The position numbers and the translations under genes are program-made. Positions 62,401 to 64,000 of a stretch of DNA of 64,000 bases are shown here, piece by piece; position 1 is the stretch's first letter, and the number at the start of each line of letters is the position of its first letter. Under the pieces are notes generated by a model. The model searched no databases and was not told the origin of the DNA. It was given only the letters and a program-made list of their open reading frames with translations. The stretch is from Mya arenaria (lineage: Eukaryota; Mollusca; Bivalvia; Myida; Myidae): assembly GCF_026914265.1 (NCBI RefSeq), contig NC_069138.1, positions 34,774,598 through 34,838,597 on the forward strand. The letters are read 5' to 3'.

Positions 62401-64000
62401 CACACCATGAACATGCATTATCCCACAATAAGCTTGTATAAACACACCATGAGCATGTATTATCCCACATTGAGCTTGTATCAACACACCATGAACATGC
62501 ATTATCCCACATTAAGCTTTTATCAACACACCGTGAGCATGTATTATCCCACATTGAGCTTGTACCAACACACCGTGAGCATTTATTATCCCACATTGAG
62601 ATTATACCAACACACCGTGAGCATGCATCAACACACCATGAGCATGTATTATCCCACATTAAGCTTGTACCAACACACCATGAACATGCATTATCCCACA
62701 TTAAGCTTTTATCAACACACCATGAGCATGTATTATCCCACATTGAGCTTGTACCAACACACCGTGAGCATGCATCATCCCACATTGAGCTTGTATCAAC
62801 ACACCGTGAGCATGTATTATCCCACATTGAGCTTGTATCAACACACCGTGAGCATGTATTATCCCACATTAAGCTTGTATCAACACACCGTGAGCATGTA
62901 TTATCCCACATTGAGCTTGTATCAACACACCGTGAGCATGTATTATCCCACATTAAGCGTGTACCAACACACCGTGAGCATGTATTATCCCACATTGAGC
63001 GTGTACCAACACACCGTGAGCATGCATCATCCCACATTGAGCTTGTATCAACACACCGTGAGCATGTATTATCCCACATTGAGCTTGTACCAACACACCA
63101 TGAACATGTATTATCCCACAATAAGCTTGTACCAACACACCATGAACATGTATTATCCCACATTGAGCTTGTACCAACACACCATGAACATGCATTATCC
63201 CACATTAAGCTTGTATCAACACACCATGAGCATGCATTATCCAACATTAACCTTGTACCAACACACCATGAGCATGCATTATCCCACATTAAGCTTGTAT
63301 CAACACACCGTATTATCCCACATTGAGCTTGTACCAACACACCGTGAGCATTTATTATCCCACATTGAGATTATACCAACACACCGTGAGCATGTATCAA
63401 CACACCATGAGCATGTATTATCCCACATTGAGCTTGTACCAACACACCATGAACATGCATTATCCCACAATAAGCTTGTATCAACACACCATGAGCATGT
63501 ATTATCCCACATTGAGCTTGTATCAAAACACCATGAACATGCATTATCCCACATTAAGCTTTTATCAACACACCGTGAGCATGTATTATCCCACATTGAG
63601 CTTGTACCAACACACCGTGATCATTTATTATCCCACATTGAGATTATACCAACACACCGTGAGCATGCATCAACACACCATGAGCATGTATTATCCCACA
63701 TTAAGCTTGTACCAACACACCATGAACATGCATTATCCCACATTAAGCTTTTATCAACACACCATGAACATGCATTATCCCACATTAAGCTTGTATCAAC
63801 ACACCATGAACATGCATTATCCCACGTTGAGCTTGTATCAACACACCATGAGCATGTATTATCCCACATTGAGCTTGTATCAATACACCATGAGCATGTA
63901 TTATCCAACATTAACCTTGTACCAACAACACACCGTGAGCATGTATTATCCAACATTAACCTTGTACCAACACACCATGAGCATGTATTATCCCACATTG

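Larger units (their letters stand above)
54680..64000. repeat. 42-bp satellite array in intron 2 of copy D (over 9.3 kb, runs off the window)
   Basis: The unit is a dimer of two related 21-mers: GTATCAACACACCGTGAGCA(T) and GTATTATCCCACATTAAGCT(T). About 220 units occur with T/C variants (CACACCGTG/CACACCATG, TTAAGC/TTGAGC). Monomeric 21-bp runs persist at 54690-54740 and 58600-58690. Because 42 is a multiple of 3, long open frames arise on both strands (up to 752 codons at 61082-63340 on the minus strand). None has a start, domain or composition expected of a gene. Confidence 0.96.

Noticed and set aside
61082-63340. 752-codon minus-strand ORF with Cys-rich 14-aa repeats
   Set aside because: It is the 42-bp satellite read in one of several open frames. 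It has no unique sequence or domain, and the array sits in an intron of copy D.
54680-64000. CRISPR-like array
   Set aside because: Repeats are directly adjacent with no unique spacers, no cas genes are present, and the DNA is eukaryotic with introns.

Overview
The window is eukaryotic nuclear DNA: AT-rich, intron-containing and packed with tandem repeats and transposon remains. It most likely comes from a bivalve mollusc. Support for this is a non-autonomous Helitron-like element with ~164-bp core repeats of the bivalve 'pearl' kind, a Ty3-type retrotransposon, and a local expansion of IFI44-like GTPase genes. The species cannot be fixed from the sequence alone.

The real genes form a tandem family of six-exon genes for an IFI44-like P-loop GTPase with a C-terminal membrane anchor. 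Copy A (exons 2881-6796) and copy C (exons 19409-31138) are intact, and each is predicted to encode 366 aa. Copy B (11254-17590) is a near-complete pseudogene with no recognisable first exon and a 4-bp deletion in exon 4. Copy D (53064-54382) shows exons 1-2 and then runs into a satellite array that continues to the window end. Flanking homology indicates that an A+B block was duplicated to give C+D. The block starts near 1830 and near 18470.

Layout: 1-1820, unassigned DNA and a Helentron-like element; 1830-7000, copy A with its upstream region; 7000-10060, LINE remnants and intergenic DNA; 10060-17700, copy B with a LINE fragment and a fold-back palindrome in intron 4; 17700-19280, LINE remnant and a MITE; 19286-31260, copy C, whose intron 2 holds a small 21-bp satellite and whose intron 3 holds a ~6-kb 38-bp satellite; 31260-35290, LINE remains and a minisatellite; 35439-35963, a Mutator-like MITE with 10-bp target duplications; 36101-45289, a 2.9-kb segment repeated 3.16 times; 45600-46015, a 42-bp palindromic minisatellite; 46376-51116, a young whole-looking Ty3-type LTR retrotransposon in the region upstream of copy D; 51521-52980, small repeats; 52966-54382, copy D 5' exons; 54680-64000, a 42-bp satellite that is a dimeric derivative of the 21-bp repeat in copy C.

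The GTPases have G1 (GxxxxGKS), G3 (DFAG) and G4 (TKMD) motifs followed by a terminal hydrophobic segment. They are candidate membrane-tethered members of the IFI44 group, an interferon-inducible family in vertebrates. A conserved TGACGTCA site lies 21-25 bp before the start codon in copies A, C and D. Satellite growth inside introns 2 and 3 is the main structural difference between copies. Most long ORFs in the satellites are by-products of repeat periods divisible by three.
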